This document shows positions 53,644 to 61,806 of a stretch of 64,000 nucleotides of DNA, one piece after another. The stretch spans positions 1 through 64,000 of the forward strand of contig JAVDPC010000003.1 of NCBI GenBank assembly GCA_031296915.1, written 5' to 3'. The DNA comes from Cerasicoccus frondis (GTDB taxonomy: Bacteria; Verrucomicrobiota; Verrucomicrobiia; Opitutales; Cerasicoccaceae). The first letter of the stretch is position 1; every line of letters begins with the position of its first letter. A program made the position numbers and the translations under genes. The notes beneath the pieces were generated by a model. That model did no database searches and was not told where the DNA came from. It worked only from the letters and a program-made list of their open reading frames with translations.

Positions 53644-54684
53644 TTATTGGTAGAAGTTTACGCGCCAAGCCAGGCGGGCTTCGCGCTCGGTGTTAATGCG
53701 AATCGGGAGAAAGCGCTCCACGGTTTCGACGTTGGTTAAGAAGTGTTGGGTGAGGGCGGTGCAGCGGAAAGAACCGCCGCCTGCCAGCGCGAAAGGTATC
53801 AACAACTGGTCGGCCAGGTAGTCGCCCACCGGCGCATCCGAGCTGCGGTAGCGTTCGGCTTGGTCGCAGGTTCTGCGGGCAATGTGCTCGGCCGGTTTGC
53901 CAACCTCGCCAAAGCCAACAAAGGCTTCGCTGATGTGTTCATAATCTTCGAATAGTTGAAATACGTTGCCGGGGCCATCGGCCTGCAAGTCGTCCAGCTT
54001 GATCAACTGATCGCGGCGCAGGTTCAGGCGGTCGCGCGCGACCTTCAGCTCGCGGTCGCCGATGTTGCTGGGCAGGTTGTTGATCATCGCCACTGCGCGT
54101 TCGGACTTGAGTGCGCCGCGCTTGTCGAGCTCCAGCGGCTTAAGCTTTTTCGTTGGCTCAATGCTGATGCGGACGCGTCCACCTCCGGCCGGAAAGAACC
54201 CGGGCTTCTCCAGCTTGGCGCTGACCTTGGCGCCCATCCGATTTAGCAGTGGCAGGAAGGCGTGCTGGATGAAGTCATAGGTCGGCGCAAAGGGATTGTG
54301 TGTGCCGCCATTGAGCACCACTTCGCTCGCTTGCTTTGCATTGCAAAGTGGCAGCAGGATCGTCTGGAGAATCAGCATGGTGCTGCCCGCCGTGCCGACG
54401 GAGAACTCATAGTGCCCACCGGAAACAATCGCCGGCTCGAAGCTCAGCTCGGAGGAACTCATCTCGTCGCCCGTGACCTGAGCTGCAGCAATGCGCTGTG
54501 CTGCGTGCACGCAGGTCAGGTGTTGGCGCAGGAGCCCGGGCTTCTTGCGCTGGCCACGAATGTTTTGAATCGTGAACGGCTTGCCGGTCAGCATCGATAG
54601 TGTCAGTGAGCTGCGCAGCACTTGGCCGCCGCCTTCTCCGGCGCTTCCGTCGATGATGATGTGACTATTCTTTGCGGGTTTCAT
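53644..54684 (-). CDS. rtcA: RNA 3'-terminal phosphate cyclase RtcA
   Basis: 346 residues. It begins with IIIDGSAGEGGGQVLRSSLTLS and ends with a segment containing the adenylylated histidine H314 in LTQHFLTNVETVERFLP, both diagnostic. RtcA converts 3'-phosphate ends into 2',3'-cyclic phosphates with ATP and can also adenylylate 5'-phosphates. In studied systems the cyclic ends are also the form recognised by RtcR, so RtcA takes part in signalling. It lies between the RNA cluster and rtcB, 28 bases after the last partial tRNA-like element. Confidence 0.96.
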   Translation of the reverse strand: MKPAKNSHIIIDGSAGEGGGQVLRSSLTLSMLTGKPFTIQNIRGQRKKPGLLRQHLTCVHAAQRIAAAQVTGDEMSSSELSFEPAIVSGGHYEFSVGTAGSTMLILQTILLPLCNAKQASEVVLNGGTHNPFAPTYDFIQHAFLPLLNRMGAKVSAKLEKPGFFPAGGGRVRISIEPTKKLKPLELDKRGALKSERAVAMINNLPSNIGDRELKVARDRLNLRRDQLIKLDDLQADGPGNVFQLFEDYEHISEAFVGFGEVGKPAEHIARRTCDQAERYRSSDAPVGDYLADQLLIPFALAGGGSFRCTALTQHFLTNVETVERFLPIRINTEREARLAWRVNFYQ

Positions 54685-54712
54685 GGATCGTGAGTTTGTG
54701 AGAATAAATAGG

Positions 54713-55008
54713 AATCTGCGACAAGAATTAAAAAGACGTTTTTCTGATTACTCATTACTGAGCAACACAGTCCGAGAATTGAACTCGGTTGACCGAAGTC
54801 TTACCAATGTAGTCCTTTCAGCATTCGCAGATGTTTGATTATGGCTTGGAAAAATGGATTGCCGGACAAGTGTTTGCGGAGAGGGATTTTCGTTTACAGC
54901 GATGTACTCCCCAGCGGCATTCCGGCAAAATTAGTTGGAGCGATCCGACTCGACGAGTGGTTGAAAAGACGCACTAACGCGCTCTACCGACTAAGCTACC
55001 GTCCCACG
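54713..55008 (-). ncRNA. Partial or decayed tRNA-like RNAs upstream of rtcA
   Basis: On the minus strand a tRNA-style 5' half begins at 55005: GGGACGG, TA, D-arm GCTT-AGTCGGTA-GAGC. Two copies of the motif (A)AGG(A)CTACAT(C/T)G follow, at 54900-54923 (as GGGGAGTACATCG) and 54805-54828. Only the second is followed by a T-arm, CCGAG-TTCAATT-CTCGG (54772-54788), 16 bases on. The 3' acceptor bases do not pair with GGGACGG and there is no CCA. A further D-arm-like piece, GCTC-AGTAAT-GAGT, and the stretch ACGTCTTT-N6-CTTGTCGCA (also in the intact mimic) lie at 54713-54765. Probably a fusion of old copies; expression is possible since it lies inside the operon. Confidence 0.55.
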
Positions 55009-55035
55009 GTGAAACGCTGGCGAACCAGCGCTTCA

Positions 55036-55186
55036 TGGCGGAACGGGTGGGAGTCGAACCCACGTCTCGCGAACCGGAATCGATGTAGTCCTTTCGGCAT
55101 TCGAGCCGGATGGCTCCAGAAATAAAATGATGCGACAAGTTTTTCGAAAGACGTTTTACGTGCTCTATCCACTGAGCTACCGCCCC
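55036..55186 (-). ncRNA. 151-nt tRNA-mimicking RNA, YrlA-type Y RNA candidate
   Basis: Read on the minus strand from 55186: acceptor GGGGCGG, TA, D-arm GCTC-AGTGGATA-GAGC, then about 95 nt in place of an anticodon arm, T-arm GTGGG-TTCGACT-CCCAC (55047-55063), acceptor CCGTTCC and encoded G-CCA (55036-55039). GGGGCGG pairs with CCGTTCC with two G-T pairs. The insert has a hairpin GAGCC-ATCC-GGCTC and the motif ending AAGGACTACATCG 17 nt before the T-arm. An acceptor, D-arm and T-arm without anticodon, next to an rsr gene, is the plan of bacterial Y RNAs that bind Rsr and tether it to nucleases. It is 7 bases behind tRNA-Leu(GAG), so probably cut from one transcript. Confidence 0.8.
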
Positions 55187-55193
55187 TTTAAAA

Positions 55194-55279
55194 TGGTGCT
55201 TAGAGAGGGAGTCGAACCCTCATGCCCGGTCGGGCGCTACCACCTCAGGGTAGTGTGTCTGCCATTCCACCATCTAAGC
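55194..55279 (-). tRNA. tRNA-Leu (anticodon GAG)
   Basis: On the minus strand: acceptor GCTTAGA/TCTAAGC, anticodon stem-loop CTACC-CTGAGGT-GGTAG (anticodon GAG), a class II long variable arm, T-arm GAGGG-TTCGACT-CCCTC, discriminator A and encoded CCA at 55194-55196. All arms are intact, so it should be functional. It lies within the RNA-repair operon, 5 bases behind tRNA-Leu(CAG). Confidence 0.93.
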
Positions 55280-55284
55280 AATGT

Positions 55285-55370
55285 TGGTAGCCGAGGCAGG
55301 ACTTGAACCTGCATGCCCTTGCGGCGCCGGAGTCTGAGTCCGGTGCGTCTACCAGTTTCGCCACTCGGCC
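55285..55370 (-). tRNA. tRNA-Leu (anticodon CAG)
   Basis: On the minus strand: acceptor GGCCGAG/CTCGGCT (first pair G-T), anticodon stem-loop CCGGA-CTCAGAC-TCCGG (anticodon CAG), long variable arm, T-arm GCAGG-TTCAAGT-CCTGC, discriminator A and encoded CCA at 55285-55287. Intact in every arm. Together with tRNA-Leu(GAG) it is embedded between rsr and rtcA. Confidence 0.93.
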
Positions 55371-55383
55371 ATGGTCAAAGAGT

Positions 55384-55450
55384 AGGGCGGGTGGGACTCG
55401 AACCCACGTCCACGTCGTTCATAGCGATGTAGTCCTTCGTGCATTCGCAT
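55384..55450 (-). ncRNA. 3' half of a tRNA-like RNA behind rsr
   Basis: On the minus strand the motif GAAGGACTACATCG (within 55424-55450) is followed 16 nt later by a perfect T-arm, GTGGG-TTCGAGT-CCCAC (55391-55407), and acceptor-like CCGCCCT. No D-arm or matching 5' acceptor is visible upstream and CCA is missing. It is either a truncated mimic or one whose 5' part is formed differently by the rsr 3' region. Confidence 0.55.
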
Positions 55451-55489
55451 CAAAGTTGAGAAAAATGTATTTTAAAGAACGAGGGGGAA

Positions 55490-55519
55490 AGCCGGGGCTG
55501 GGGAAGTGCAGCCCCGGCT
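55490..55519 (-). terminator. Strong hairpin just after rsr (attenuator or processing site)
   Basis: AGCCGGGGCT and AGCCCCGGCT form a 10-bp GC-rich stem with a ten-base loop, 6 bases beyond the rsr stop. It is followed only by TTTCCCCC, so termination is probably partial, letting some transcripts reach the RNA cluster and rtcAB; it could also protect the rsr mRNA end. Confidence 0.5.
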
Positions 55520-55525
55520 GAGTTG

Positions 55526-57151
55526 TCATTTAACCAGTTGAACCGATTGCTCGATTCGCTGAATCCAATGTCCGTTGTCGAGTTGTCCCTTGGCGAAGGC
55601 TTCGATGATCTTGAATACCTGATCGGAGAAGCCTCCGATGTTTAGGATGTCGTCGCGCTCCGGCGCCTGTGTGGTTCCGTAGGGTTGCAGGTCGATGCAG
55701 ACCAGGCGCGCCTTCGGGTTGTAGCGCTTGAACTTTTCCCACTCCTGGAGCGTCGCGGTGGCGTTGTAGCCCCAGGTGTTTTTGCGCTTCGTGTCGATCC
55801 AGGATTCGTTGTCGGAAACATAGATCACCAGGTCGGCGCTGTAGCGGTGTTTGTTCAGGCGTTGCAGTGGCAGGGCGCAGTTGGTTCCGCCGTAGCCGAG
55901 GTTCGATAGAATCTTGGCGTTGGTCATCACCGAGTCACGCGGGTTGAGCTTGGTGTCGATCACGCGGTCGTGGAACGGCAACAGGAGCGCCTTGCGGTTT
56001 TGACGCAGGATCACGGATGCGATCAAGGCGGCAACTTGCACGCAGTTCACGCTGGTCGTAGCGCCTTGACGGACACCGGTAACCGGCGACTGCATGGAGC
56101 CGGACGAATCCGGGCAAACCACCACCGAGCAATCGAAGGACGGCACATTCTCGGTCGCCACTTCCATGGCGTCCTGCAGGGCCTCGCGGACCTCATGCGG
56201 CGCATCCGGGCTCACGTTCAGGTAGGCGTTCAGGAGCTGGTATGGGAATACCTTGGCCTTACGCACTTCCTGCGGATTTGCCAGACGCTTGGCGATGCGT
56301 TGAGTCACCTTGCGGTTCTCAAACACGCCGTGTCGCATAAAGGTGTTGAGGTTCATACGGGTCATGGTCCAACCAGCGTTGTCCGCAATTTGCTTCCACT
56401 GACGGTCGGTCAGCGGCAGTGCGGTCAGCATCTGAAAGGGCACGTCCGGCATGGCCGGCGCTTCAAAAGCGGGCTTATTCGACTTGGAAAGAACGGATGC
56501 TCGGTGGAGCATGGCAGCCTTGAAGGCCTCGAACTGCTGCACGAGCGGCGGCAGGAGTTTGGCGTCGTGTGGCTTACCGATTAGGTAAGCGTAGAGCGCC
56601 TCGCGCTGCGGCGAATCCGGAGTCGGGTGAACCATCTTGATGATGTCCGCCAGCGACGGTGAGTTACCCACGTTGGCGCGGAAGATGGATTCATCCGAAT
56701 GCATAGCCAGCCAATCCTTCACAAAGCCCTTCGGCGCGGAGCCGAGAGACTTGCGGCCGATGGCGCCGCTGCGCATGATCTGCACGAAGTTGCGCAGCAT
56801 CTTGGCGTTGTCGATGACCAGCGGGGCAGCGGCCTTGAAGAGCGCGATATCCTTTTTGGTCAGGACGGCCAGGAGCAGGGCGGGCATGTCTTTCATGTAG
56901 CCGGTAGCGCGAGCATAAACGGCGAGCTTGGCGAGGAAGTTGGCGTCGACCTTTTGAGCCAGCTGAACCACGCGGGAGAGCTGGGCTTCGGCGTCGGCGT
57001 AGAACGTTCCGTTCAGGCAGCCGGTCACCACGTATTGGGCGAGCTCGTGCTTGGGCGCCAGGCTGTAGGCTGCGCCGCCTGCTTCGTTGGTCGTGTTGGC
57101 TGCTTGCAGCCAGCGTCCACGCTTGGTCTTGAAAAGTGTTTTGTTAGCCAT
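55526..57151 (-). CDS. rsr: Ro60-like TROVE-domain protein Rsr
   Basis: 541 residues, the usual size of bacterial Ro orthologues. The N-terminal TROVE HEAT-repeat ring (about 15-335; AKLAVYARATGYMKDMPALL, then MLRNFVQIMRSGAIGRKSLG) binds single-stranded RNA ends and Y RNA. The C-terminal von Willebrand A domain (about 340-540) has an intact metal site: D348-S-S-G-S in CPDSSGSMQS, and IYVSDNESWID. Ro proteins bind misfolded RNAs and, tethered by Y RNA, direct them to exonucleases. First gene of the operon, 65 bases behind the sigma-54 promoter; a probable Y RNA lies 340 bases downstream. Confidence 0.95.
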   Translation of the reverse strand: MANKTLFKTKRGRWLQAANTTNEAGGAAYSLAPKHELAQYVVTGCLNGTFYADAEAQLSRVVQLAQKVDANFLAKLAVYARATGYMKDMPALLLAVLTKKDIALFKAAAPLVIDNAKMLRNFVQIMRSGAIGRKSLGSAPKGFVKDWLAMHSDESIFRANVGNSPSLADIIKMVHPTPDSPQREALYAYLIGKPHDAKLLPPLVQQFEAFKAAMLHRASVLSKSNKPAFEAPAMPDVPFQMLTALPLTDRQWKQIADNAGWTMTRMNLNTFMRHGVFENRKVTQRIAKRLANPQEVRKAKVFPYQLLNAYLNVSPDAPHEVREALQDAMEVATENVPSFDCSVVVCPDSSGSMQSPVTGVRQGATTSVNCVQVAALIASVILRQNRKALLLPFHDRVIDTKLNPRDSVMTNAKILSNLGYGGTNCALPLQRLNKHRYSADLVIYVSDNESWIDTKRKNTWGYNATATLQEWEKFKRYNPKARLVCIDLQPYGTTQAPERDDILNIGGFSDQVFKIIEAFAKGQLDNGHWIQRIEQSVQLVK

Positions 57152-57216
57152 GATTGCCTCCTGTGTTGTGGTTGTTCGTGAATGCGAAAATGAGTTTCGC
57201 CAATTGCAGACTATTT

Positions 57217-57232
57217 AACAGGCGGCGTGCCA
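57217..57232 (-). promoter_or_regulatory. Sigma-54 promoter of the rsr-RNA-rtcAB operon
   Basis: Minus-strand reading TGGCACGCCGCCTGTT: the -24 element TGGCACG is perfect, and TG of the -12 element (consensus TTGC) is at the right distance. It is about 65 bases upstream of rsr, in the intergenic region shared with the divergent sigma-54 activator gene rtcR. The AT-rich stretch at 57260-57400 is where activator sites would be expected. Confidence 0.8.
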
Positions 57233-57412
57233 AAGCGGTTTTTTGAGTGGTCGATGGTTTTGTTAGTCATTCATAATCAATGAAAAGAAAAATATTAAAA
57301 TATTAAAGGCTAACTTTTGAGGTATTTGGATGTGTGGTGGATTTGGAATTCGATTATCTATCAAGATAAGAATTACGCTTGAGGATTAGACCTGTGCGGT
57401 CATTCTAGCGAC

Positions 57413-58993
57413 ATGAAGACCGTGGTTATCAGTTTGCTGGGGACGTCGATGGACAACGCCAAGCATGGGCAGCGTTGGAATCGCTGGCGGCCAACGGTAT
57501 CGCTGTTTCAGCACAGCGATCTGATGATCGATCGTTTGGAGCTGATCCACACGACAGCCTCGACGAAGCTCGCTGGGTCCGTGGCCAAGGACGTGCAGCA
57601 GATCTCGCCGGAGACGGAGATTGTGCTGTCGGTGATTGATTGGGAGGACCCCTGGGACTTCGAGGAGGTGTATGGAAAGCTCTTGGATTTCTGTCAGGCA
57701 TATGCGTTCGACAGCGATGCGGAGCGCTACCTAATCCATCTGACCACGGGCACGCACGTGGCGCAGATTTGCTGGTTTCTGCTCGCGGAGTCGCGCAACT
57801 TGCCGGGCGCTTTGGTGCAAACGGCGCCGCCCAAGCGGGACTCCGATGCAGCGGGTAGCTACTCGATTATTGACCTCAACCTGTCGCGCTATGATTCGAT
57901 AGCCGCGCGCTTTCAGCAACAGGCAGAGGAAGGGCTGGCGTTTCTGAAAGGGGGCATCAATACGCGCAACGCGAAGTTCAATGCGATGATCGAAGAGATC
58001 GAGCGCGTGGCCATCAACTCGCGTTCGCCCATCCTGATTATGGGCCCGACGGGCTCAGGTAAGACACAGCTCGCCAAGAGGATTTATGCGCTCAAGCGAG
58101 CGCGGCGTCAGGTGAAGGGGCAGTTGGTTTCTGTGAACTGCGGGACGCTCCGTGGCGACGCCGCGATGGCGGCTTTGTTTGGGCACACGAAGGGCGCCTT
58201 TACTGGCGCGAACGTGGAGCGCGCAGGCCTGCTCAAGTCGGCCGATGGTGGCATTGTGTTTCTCGATGAGATTGGGGAGCTCGGCTTGGATGAGCAGGCC
58301 ATGCTGCTGCATGCAATCGAGGAAAAGCGCTTTCAGCCGATGGGCGCGGATATGGAGGTGGAGAGCGACTTTCAACTGATCGCCGGCACGAATCGTGATC
58401 TCTCCGAATCTGTTGCGGAGGGGGCGTTTCGCTCGGACTTATTGGCGCGTATCAACTTGTGGACCTACGCGCTGCCGGGCTTGGCGGAGCGGCGTGAGGA
58501 CGTGGAGCCGAACGTAGAGTTTGAGTGTTGTCGCTTTGAGGAGGAGCATGGTCGGAAGGTGCGTTTTAAGAAGGAGGCCTATCGCGTGTATATGGATTTT
58601 GCTCAGAGCAGTGAAGGTAAGTGGGCGGGCAATTTTCGGGATCTATCCAGCTCGATTACGCGTATGGCGACGTTGGCCGGTTCGCGGCGCATCAATGAAG
58701 ATGTGGTCGGGCGTGAGCTCGAACGCCTGCGTGAACAATGGCGCGCCGAGCCTGCGGCGGACGATGCGTTGGCTGGTTTGCTGACGGCGAAGCAACTCGA
58801 GGAAATCGATTTATTTGACCAAGTCAGCTTGCGGGAGACGGTGAAGATCTGCCGCGAATGCGAGACGCTTTCCGATGCGGGGCGTCGCTTGTTTCAGGTG
58901 TCGCGTTTGCGGAAGGCGAGCGCGAACGACGCCAACCGTTTGAAGAAATACCTGGAGCGTTTCGGACTGAGTTGGCGGTTGGTGAAAAGCTAA
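57413..58993 (+). CDS. rtcR: Sigma-54-dependent activator RtcR (CARF-AAA+)
   Basis: 526 residues. The N-terminal RtcR/CARF domain (about 1-180; VVISLLGTSMDNAKHGQRWNRWRPT, then YLIHLTTGTHVAQICWFLL) is a Rossmann fold for RNA ends. The AAA+ domain has Walker A GPTGSGKT (211-218), the sigma-54 contact loop GAFTGA (261-266) and Walker B IVFLDE (281-286). The C-terminus (ETVKICRECETLSDAGRRLFQVS) is the DNA-binding helix-turn-helix. In Salmonella RtcR is switched on by tRNA fragments ending in cyclic phosphate. Divergent from the operon it controls. Its end overlaps the next gene, on the other strand, by 4 bases. Confidence 0.95.
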   Translation: MKTVVISLLGTSMDNAKHGQRWNRWRPTVSLFQHSDLMIDRLELIHTTASTKLAGSVAKDVQQISPETEIVLSVIDWEDPWDFEEVYGKLLDFCQAYAFDSDAERYLIHLTTGTHVAQICWFLLAESRNLPGALVQTAPPKRDSDAAGSYSIIDLNLSRYDSIAARFQQQAEEGLAFLKGGINTRNAKFNAMIEEIERVAINSRSPILIMGPTGSGKTQLAKRIYALKRARRQVKGQLVSVNCGTLRGDAAMAALFGHTKGAFTGANVERAGLLKSADGGIVFLDEIGELGLDEQAMLLHAIEEKRFQPMGADMEVESDFQLIAGTNRDLSESVAEGAFRSDLLARINLWTYALPGLAERREDVEPNVEFECCRFEEEHGRKVRFKKEAYRVYMDFAQSSEGKWAGNFRDLSSSITRMATLAGSRRINEDVVGRELERLREQWRAEPAADDALAGLLTAKQLEEIDLFDQVSLRETVKICRECETLSDAGRRLFQVSRLRKASANDANRLKKYLERFGLSWRLVKS

Positions 58994-59442
58994 TTTACCC
59001 AGCGCACGATCAGCAGATATGTGCCGGTGTTGTTGGCGTCCTGCGGGCCGCCGAGGATGGCGGGGGTGTTGGGGTTGAGGCGGACCATGGTGCGCAGGAG
59101 TTTTTCTTTGCCGCGACGCCAGTCGAGGTTGATGGGGAGCTTGCCGTCGCTGACGGCTTCCGCGCCAAGTTGTAAATCGGTGCCGCCGTAAAGATTGGTG
59201 TTCCGGCCGCCGGGCGCAGTCATGTCGAGCACCTTGCGGTCTTTGAGCTGATAGGTGTTGAAACGGAATAGCCGCTGCAAATTGCCAGCGTAGGGCTTGA
59301 GCTGCGCGTCGACGCCTTGACCGGAGTTGGACGCCATGACGAGGAGGACTTCGATCTTGGTCGGGCTTTGCGCTTGGGCGAATGTCGGCGCGAGGCCAAA
59401 GGCGAGCAGCAGGAGGGTGGTGATGAGGGTGCGGGCGGTCAT
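58990..59442 (-). CDS. Small exported protein of unknown family
   Basis: 150 residues with a signal peptide (to about AQAQS). I start it at the ATG at 59442, which overlaps the stop of the sigma-factor gene (ATGA); an in-frame ATG 15 bases upstream is less likely. The mature part begins KIEVLLVMASNSGQGVDAQLKPYAGNLQRL and ends with NNTGTYLLIVRWVN; alternating strands suggest a beta-sandwich. I do not recognise the family. The position where an anti-sigma factor is usual is interesting, but there is no transmembrane helix besides the signal and no zinc-binding HxxxCxxC motif. Confidence 0.65.
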   Translation of the reverse strand: MTARTLITTLLLLAFGLAPTFAQAQSPTKIEVLLVMASNSGQGVDAQLKPYAGNLQRLFRFNTYQLKDRKVLDMTAPGGRNTNLYGGTDLQLGAEAVSDGKLPINLDWRRGKEKLLRTMVRLNPNTPAILGGPQDANNTGTYLLIVRWVN

Positions 59443-59999
59443 GAGTTTGAGCTCCAAAGTGTGGCGAGTTTTTGGCGGGCGGCGTGTAGGCGGGACATCA
59501 CGGTGCCGGTTTTCACACCAGTGGCGTCGGCGATTTCTTGATAACTATACCCCTTCAGCTCGCGTAAAACAAGCGCGCTTCTTTGGTCTTCGGGGAGCTG
59601 GTCGAGGGCGGCCAGCATCTCGCGCCATTGTTCATTGAGCTGAGTTTGCTTGGCCGGGGTGGGGGCGTGGGATGGCTTTTCCTCGATCTCCTCGATGGCG
59701 GCGCCGCGCTGGTGGTTGCGCTTGCGGGCGCGAATGGCGTCGAGTGCGGTGTTCACGCCGATGCGGTGCAGCCAAGTGCTGAAGGAGGATTCGAAATTGT
59801 AGCGGTCGATTTTTTGCCACGCTTTGATCCAGGCTTGCTGGGCGACTTCGCGGGCCTCGGCCTCGCTGCCCATCATTGCTAAATGTGTGCGGACGGTGCG
59901 CTCGTGGTAGCGGCGGAAGAGATGGCCAAAGGCGTCCGCATCGCCGGCTTGGGCGGCTCGGATCCAGGCATCTTCTTCGGCGCGGATGTCGTCGGGCAT
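59439..59999 (-). CDS. ECF-type RNA polymerase sigma factor
   Basis: 186 residues with both sigma regions: region 2 (about 18-95; FGHLFRRYHERTVRTHLAMM, then VAQQAWIKAWQKIDRYNFESSFSTWLHRI) and region 4 (about 125-180; LDQLPEDQRSALVLRELKGY, then YQEIADATGVKTGTVMSRLHAARQKL). It directs RNA polymerase to a stress or envelope regulon. The small exported protein is coupled to it by a 4-base overlap. No obvious anti-sigma gene is adjacent. No promoter of matching type could be assigned. Confidence 0.93.
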   Translation of the reverse strand: MPDDIRAEEDAWIRAAQAGDADAFGHLFRRYHERTVRTHLAMMGSEAEAREVAQQAWIKAWQKIDRYNFESSFSTWLHRIGVNTALDAIRARKRNHQRGAAIEEIEEKPSHAPTPAKQTQLNEQWREMLAALDQLPEDQRSALVLRELKGYSYQEIADATGVKTGTVMSRLHAARQKLATLWSSNS

Positions 60000-60180
60000 G
60001 GGTTGCAGGTTAGGGGAACGATAGCCAAGGCGGGGGCCAGGGCCACGATAAAGATCAAGAATATCCTTGTTTTAGACAGGCATTGTGGGCGGTTGTCGCA
60101 TGGATTTTTTTTGCAATTTTAAGTGATTCTGCTTTGCTGGCGGAAACGTTGTTTGAATAACCAATAAAACCCGAAAACTT

Positions 60181-61806
60181 ATGCCCAAGAAAAAGACTGT
60201 CTATTTGGTCGCGAACGGCGACCTTCGCTTATCTGCCAACCAGAATTGCTGGGAAGAGCAGGATAAAATGGAAAAGGAGCTGGCGGCCGTTGTGGAGTCG
60301 CTGGGTGGCAAAATCAAGCGCGCGCACGAATATAATCCTGAAGAAAAGCACGGATTTATTCAAAGTCAGCGGCAGGGTATGGATATTTTTGCCAAGATCG
60401 ACCGCAAGGCGCCGCTCATCGTGGCTGAAGCGGTTTGGCAGTATTCGCACCACCTGCTCGCGGGCTTGATCTCGCACCAGGGCCCGATTTTGACCGTGGC
60501 CAACTGGAGCGGCACCTGGCCGGGCCTCGTGGGCATGCTCAACCTCAATGGCTCGCTGACCAAGGCGGGCGTGGAATATTCCACGCTGTGGAGCGAGGGC
60601 TTCAGCGATGACAAGGCGTTCCAAAAGAACCTCGCTGGCTGGCTGAAGACCGGTGTGGTCAAGCACCCGACGGCGCACGTGAAGAAATACACTGGCCGCA
60701 CGACGCCTGCTCGCGCCAAGAAGATTGCCGAAAAGATCGCCAAGGATCTCGATACGAACAAGGCCATCATGGGTGTCTTCGACGAGTATTGCATGGGCAT
60801 GTATAACGCCATGATCCCGGATGAGCTGCTCTTCCAGACTGGCGTTTACAAGGAGCAGCTCAGCCAGAGCGCGCTCTTTGCCGAGATGCAGACCGTGACC
60901 AACAAGGAGGCTGAAGAGGTCTTTGCGTTCATCGAAGGTCGCGGTTTCACGTTCCACTTTGGCAAGAACGGCAAGAAGGAGCTCACCAAGAAGCAGGTGC
61001 TCGAGCAGTGCAAAATGTACATTGCCGCGTGCCGCATCGGCGACCGCTTTGGCTGCGACGCAATCGGCATCCAATACCAACAGGGCTTGAAAGATATTTG
61101 CCCGGCGTCGGACCTCGTGGAAGGCATGCTCAACAGCACCGATCGTCCGCCCGTTAAGAATGCGAAGGGCGAGGTCATCAAGGCCGGCGAAACCTATCCG
61201 CACTTTAACGAAGTCGACGAATGCTGCGGCCTCGATGCGCTGATGACCAAGCGTGTGCACGCCGCGTTCAAGCAGCCGACCGAGACCACGCTGCACGATT
61301 TGCGTTGGGGAGACTGGGATCAGTCTGGCACGACCGACGAATATGTGTGGGTATTCCTGATTAGCGGTTCCGCGCCGGTGGAGCACCACGTGGGCGGCTG
61401 GAAGGGCAGCCATGGGTATCGTCAGCCCGACATGTATTTCCCGCTCGGCGGCAGCACGCTGCACGGCATTGCCAAGCCAGGTGAAATCGTTTGGAGCCGT
61501 ATTTTCATTGAAGAAGGCAAGCTGAAGATGGACCTCGGTCGCGCGAAGGTGATCGAGCTGCCGGAAGCCGAAACTCAGCGTCGCCTCGACGAGACCACGC
61601 CGCAGTGGCCGATCATGCACGCAGTGACTTACGGTGTCAGCCGCGACCAGATGATGGCCCGCCACAAGGCGAACCACATCAACGTAGCCTACGCTGAGTC
61701 CGCGAAGCAGGCCGACAACTGTCTCTACGCCAAGGCCGAGCTGGCCAAGCAAATGGGCATGGAAGTCTCGCTCTGCGGCACTGACGCCAAGGGCTCAAAG
61801 CTCTAA
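60181..61806 (+). CDS. L-fucose isomerase-like protein
   Basis: 541 residues, cytoplasmic, no signal peptide. The N-terminal part ([28 protein letters not shown]) and the middle ([40 protein letters not shown]) are like the N-terminal and central domains of the fucose/arabinose isomerase superfamily. The C-terminal stretch ([33 protein letters not shown]) has the His-rich region where the metal ligand of fucose isomerases lies. It may interconvert an aldose and ketose such as L-fucose/L-fuculose. The sequence is remote from classical FucI, so substrate is uncertain. Own terminator; no other fucose gene adjacent. Confidence 0.7.
   Translation: MPKKKTVYLVANGDLRLSANQNCWEEQDKMEKELAAVVESLGGKIKRAHEYNPEEKHGFIQSQRQGMDIFAKIDRKAPLIVAEAVWQYSHHLLAGLISHQGPILTVANWSGTWPGLVGMLNLNGSLTKAGVEYSTLWSEGFSDDKAFQKNLAGWLKTGVVKHPTAHVKKYTGRTTPARAKKIAEKIAKDLDTNKAIMGVFDEYCMGMYNAMIPDELLFQTGVYKEQLSQSALFAEMQTVTNKEAEEVFAFIEGRGFTFHFGKNGKKELTKKQVLEQCKMYIAACRIGDRFGCDAIGIQYQQGLKDICPASDLVEGMLNSTDRPPVKNAKGEVIKAGETYPHFNEVDECCGLDALMTKRVHAAFKQPTETTLHDLRWGDWDQSGTTDEYVWVFLISGSAPVEHHVGGWKGSHGYRQPDMYFPLGGSTLHGIAKPGEIVWSRIFIEEGKLKMDLGRAKVIELPEAETQRRLDETTPQWPIMHAVTYGVSRDQMMARHKANHINVAYAESAKQADNCLYAKAELAKQMGMEVSLCGTDAKGSKL

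Noticed and set aside
55384..55450. Possible tmRNA (ssrA) 3' end
   Set aside because: The T-arm resembles one, but there is no 5' half, tag frame or CCA, and the upstream motif belongs to the tRNA-mimic copies.
54835..55521. Plus-strand frames across the RNA cluster
   Set aside because: They run antisense through two intact tRNAs and the tRNA mimic; the frames are by-products of these RNAs.
60229..61752. Long antisense frame (507 codons) opposite the isomerase gene
   Set aside because: Long shadow frames are expected opposite GC-rich coding sequence; the sense frame has clear homology. The same holds for 46451-47503 and 49289-50443.
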